Source of the DNA: Pseudomonas brenneri | GTDB taxonomy: Bacteria > Pseudomonadota > Gammaproteobacteria > Pseudomonadales > Pseudomonadaceae | Assembly: GCF_007858285.1 (NCBI RefSeq) | Contig: NZ_VFIL01000004.1 | Location: 434,001-498,000, forward strand | Reading direction: 5' to 3' | DNA: 64,000 bases | Shown: positions 62,896-64,000 of the stretch, one piece after another | Numbering within the stretch: the stretch's first letter is position 1 | Layout: every line of letters starts with the position of its first letter | Notes under the pieces: generated by a model | Database searches by the model: none | What the model was told of the DNA's origin: nothing | Seen by the model: only the letters and a program-made list of their open reading frames with translations | Translations under genes and position numbers: made by a program

Positions 62896-64000
62896 ATGAG
62901 CGATATCGCGCTGCTGCCCCAGGTCGAAGCCTTCTTGCGTCGAGACCATGGCCTGTTCATCGACGGCCACTACGTCCCCAGCCAGTCCAGCCAGACCCTG
63001 GAGGTAATCAACCCCGCCACCGGCAAGGTCATCGCGACGGTGATCGATGCGCAAGCGGCTGATATTGAGCTGGCCGTGGCGTCTGCCCGGCACGGCTTCA
63101 AACAGTGGTCACAAACCGCCCCGGCGGTACGTGGCAATGTGCTGCTGAAACTGGCTGACCTGCTGGAGCAAAACCGCGAGGAACTGGCGCAGATCGAGAC
63201 CTGCCAGTCGGGCAAGATCATCCAGATTTCCCGCGCCTTTGAAGTGGACCAGGCCGCGCATTTCCTGCGCTATTACGCGGGCTGGGCAACCAAGATCAGC
63301 GGCCAGACCCTCACCCCGTCGCTGCCCTCGTTTGCCGGCGAGCGCTACACCGCCTTCACCCTGCGCGAACCGGTCGGCGTGGTGGTCGGCATCGTGCCGT
63401 GGAATTTCTCCACCATGATTGCCATCTGGAAACTCGCCTCGGCCCTGGTGACCGGTTGCAGCATCATCATCAAACCCAGCGAATTCACGCCGCTGACCCT
63501 GCTGCGCATTGCCGAACTGGCGGTGCAAGCCGGCCTGCCCGCCGGTGTGCTGAACGTGCTGACCGGCGGTGGCCAGGTGGGCAAGGGGCTGATCGAACAC
63601 CCCGGCACCGACAAGGTGTCGTTCACCGGTTCGGTGCCCACCGGCATTGCGGTCGGCCGCGCGGCCATGGGCGCCGGCCTGACGCGGGCGACTCTGGAGC
63701 TGGGTGGCAAAAACGCGGCGGCGTTCCTACGCGATGTGCCGCTGGAAACCGCCGTCAACGGCATTATCGAGGCCGGGTTCCTGCACTCGGGGCAGATCTG
63801 TGCGGCGGCCGAGCGTTTCTTTGTCCACCGCTCGCAAATCAACCCAGTCATGGAGGCCCTGGCCCAGCGTTTGAGCGCACTGAATATCGGCTCGCCGCTG
63901 GATGAGCGCACCGAATTCGGCCCGGTCACCCATCGCCAACACCAAGCGAAGCTGGAAGGTTTTTTTGCCACCGCCCGCGCCGAAAACAACACGATTATCT
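62896..64000 (+). CDS. feaB: Phenylacetaldehyde-type dehydrogenase (FeaB-like), 3' end outside window
   Basis: About 368 residues are visible of an NAD aldehyde dehydrogenase. The cofactor motif VPWNFSTM, the catalytic glutamate in LELGGKN and the cysteine in SGQICAAAERF are intact. It would oxidise (4-hydroxy)phenylacetaldehyde to (4-hydroxy)phenylacetate, linking amine oxidation to the hpa pathway. GGAAC lies before the ATG. The gene is cut by the window end. Confidence 0.86.
   Translation, partial: MSDIALLPQVEAFLRRDHGLFIDGHYVPSQSSQTLEVINPATGKVIATVIDAQAADIELAVASARHGFKQWSQTAPAVRGNVLLKLADLLEQNREELAQIETCQSGKIIQISRAFEVDQAAHFLRYYAGWATKISGQTLTPSLPSFAGERYTAFTLREPVGVVVGIVPWNFSTMIAIWKLASALVTGCSIIIKPSEFTPLTLLRIAELAVQAGLPAGVLNVLTGGGQVGKGLIEHPGTDKVSFTGSVPTGIAVGRAAMGAGLTRATLELGGKNAAAFLRDVPLETAVNGIIEAGFLHSGQICAAAERFFVHRSQINPVMEALAQRLSALNIGSPLDERTEFGPVTHRQHQAKLEGFFATARAENNTII

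Overview
The window looks like the chromosome of a Pseudomonas of the fluorescens/putida type. I infer this from the high GC and G/C-ending codons, three OprD-family porins, an AprA-like serralysin, an mdeR-mdeA pair, and many REP/BIME hairpins (GTGGGAGC...GCTCCCAC and TAGGAGCGAGC...GCTCGCTCCTA types) between genes. I saw no rRNA, tRNA, CRISPR array, intact insertion sequence or prophage. The species is an inference.

Layout. 1-11 kb: the edge of a minus-strand ORF, a tandem array of a 157-bp BIME-like repeat (139-702), a pirin, an RND efflux adaptor/pump pair behind a palindromic operator, a secreted M20 peptidase, a MASE2-GGDEF cyclase, a LysE exporter and a divergent MocR regulator. 11-26.6 kb: a nitrogen/amide catabolic region with an amidase, an MHS-type MFS transporter, an OprD porin, a catalytically broken alpha/beta-hydrolase-like gene, LysR and FCD-GntR regulators, a complete Liv-type ABC importer, an M20 carbamoylase/amidohydrolase, a second amidase and another LysR. 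26.6-34.6 kb: a polyol/sugar cluster with a LacI regulator, an SDR, an FGGY kinase, a Zn-alcohol dehydrogenase and an Rbs-type ABC importer, with a LacI-type operator at 34613-34632. 34.7-42 kb: a sterol-desaturase-like membrane hydroxylase with an SMP-30-like protein, a secreted protein of unknown function, a candidate effector/immunity pair (glycine-zipper protein plus small membrane protein), a membrane histidine phosphatase and an RTX metalloprotease. 42.2-45 kb: mdeR, mdeA (methionine gamma-lyase) and a GlxA-type AraC regulator.

45.1-56.1 kb: the homoprotocatechuate (3,4-dihydroxyphenylacetate) meta-cleavage pathway: hpaR, porin, hpaA, hpaG1, hpaG2, hpaE, hpaD, hpaF, hpaX, hpaH, hpaI and a second hpaR paralogue. 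56.3-64 kb: what looks like the upper arm feeding it from an aromatic amine such as tyramine: an FAD amine oxidase-like enzyme, a cupin, a FeaR-type regulator, a protein of unknown function overlapping an APC permease, an outer-membrane barrel and a FeaB-type aldehyde dehydrogenase cut by the window end. A recurring palindrome (GTTAAC-ATGTTA type) sits at both hpa promoters, in front of the second hpaR and in front of feaR, which suggests one HpaR-type regulon linking both arms. hpaBC (4-HPA 3-monooxygenase) is not in the window.

Most genes are clear family matches; exact substrates of the amide, polyol and amine clusters are inferred from family and context only.
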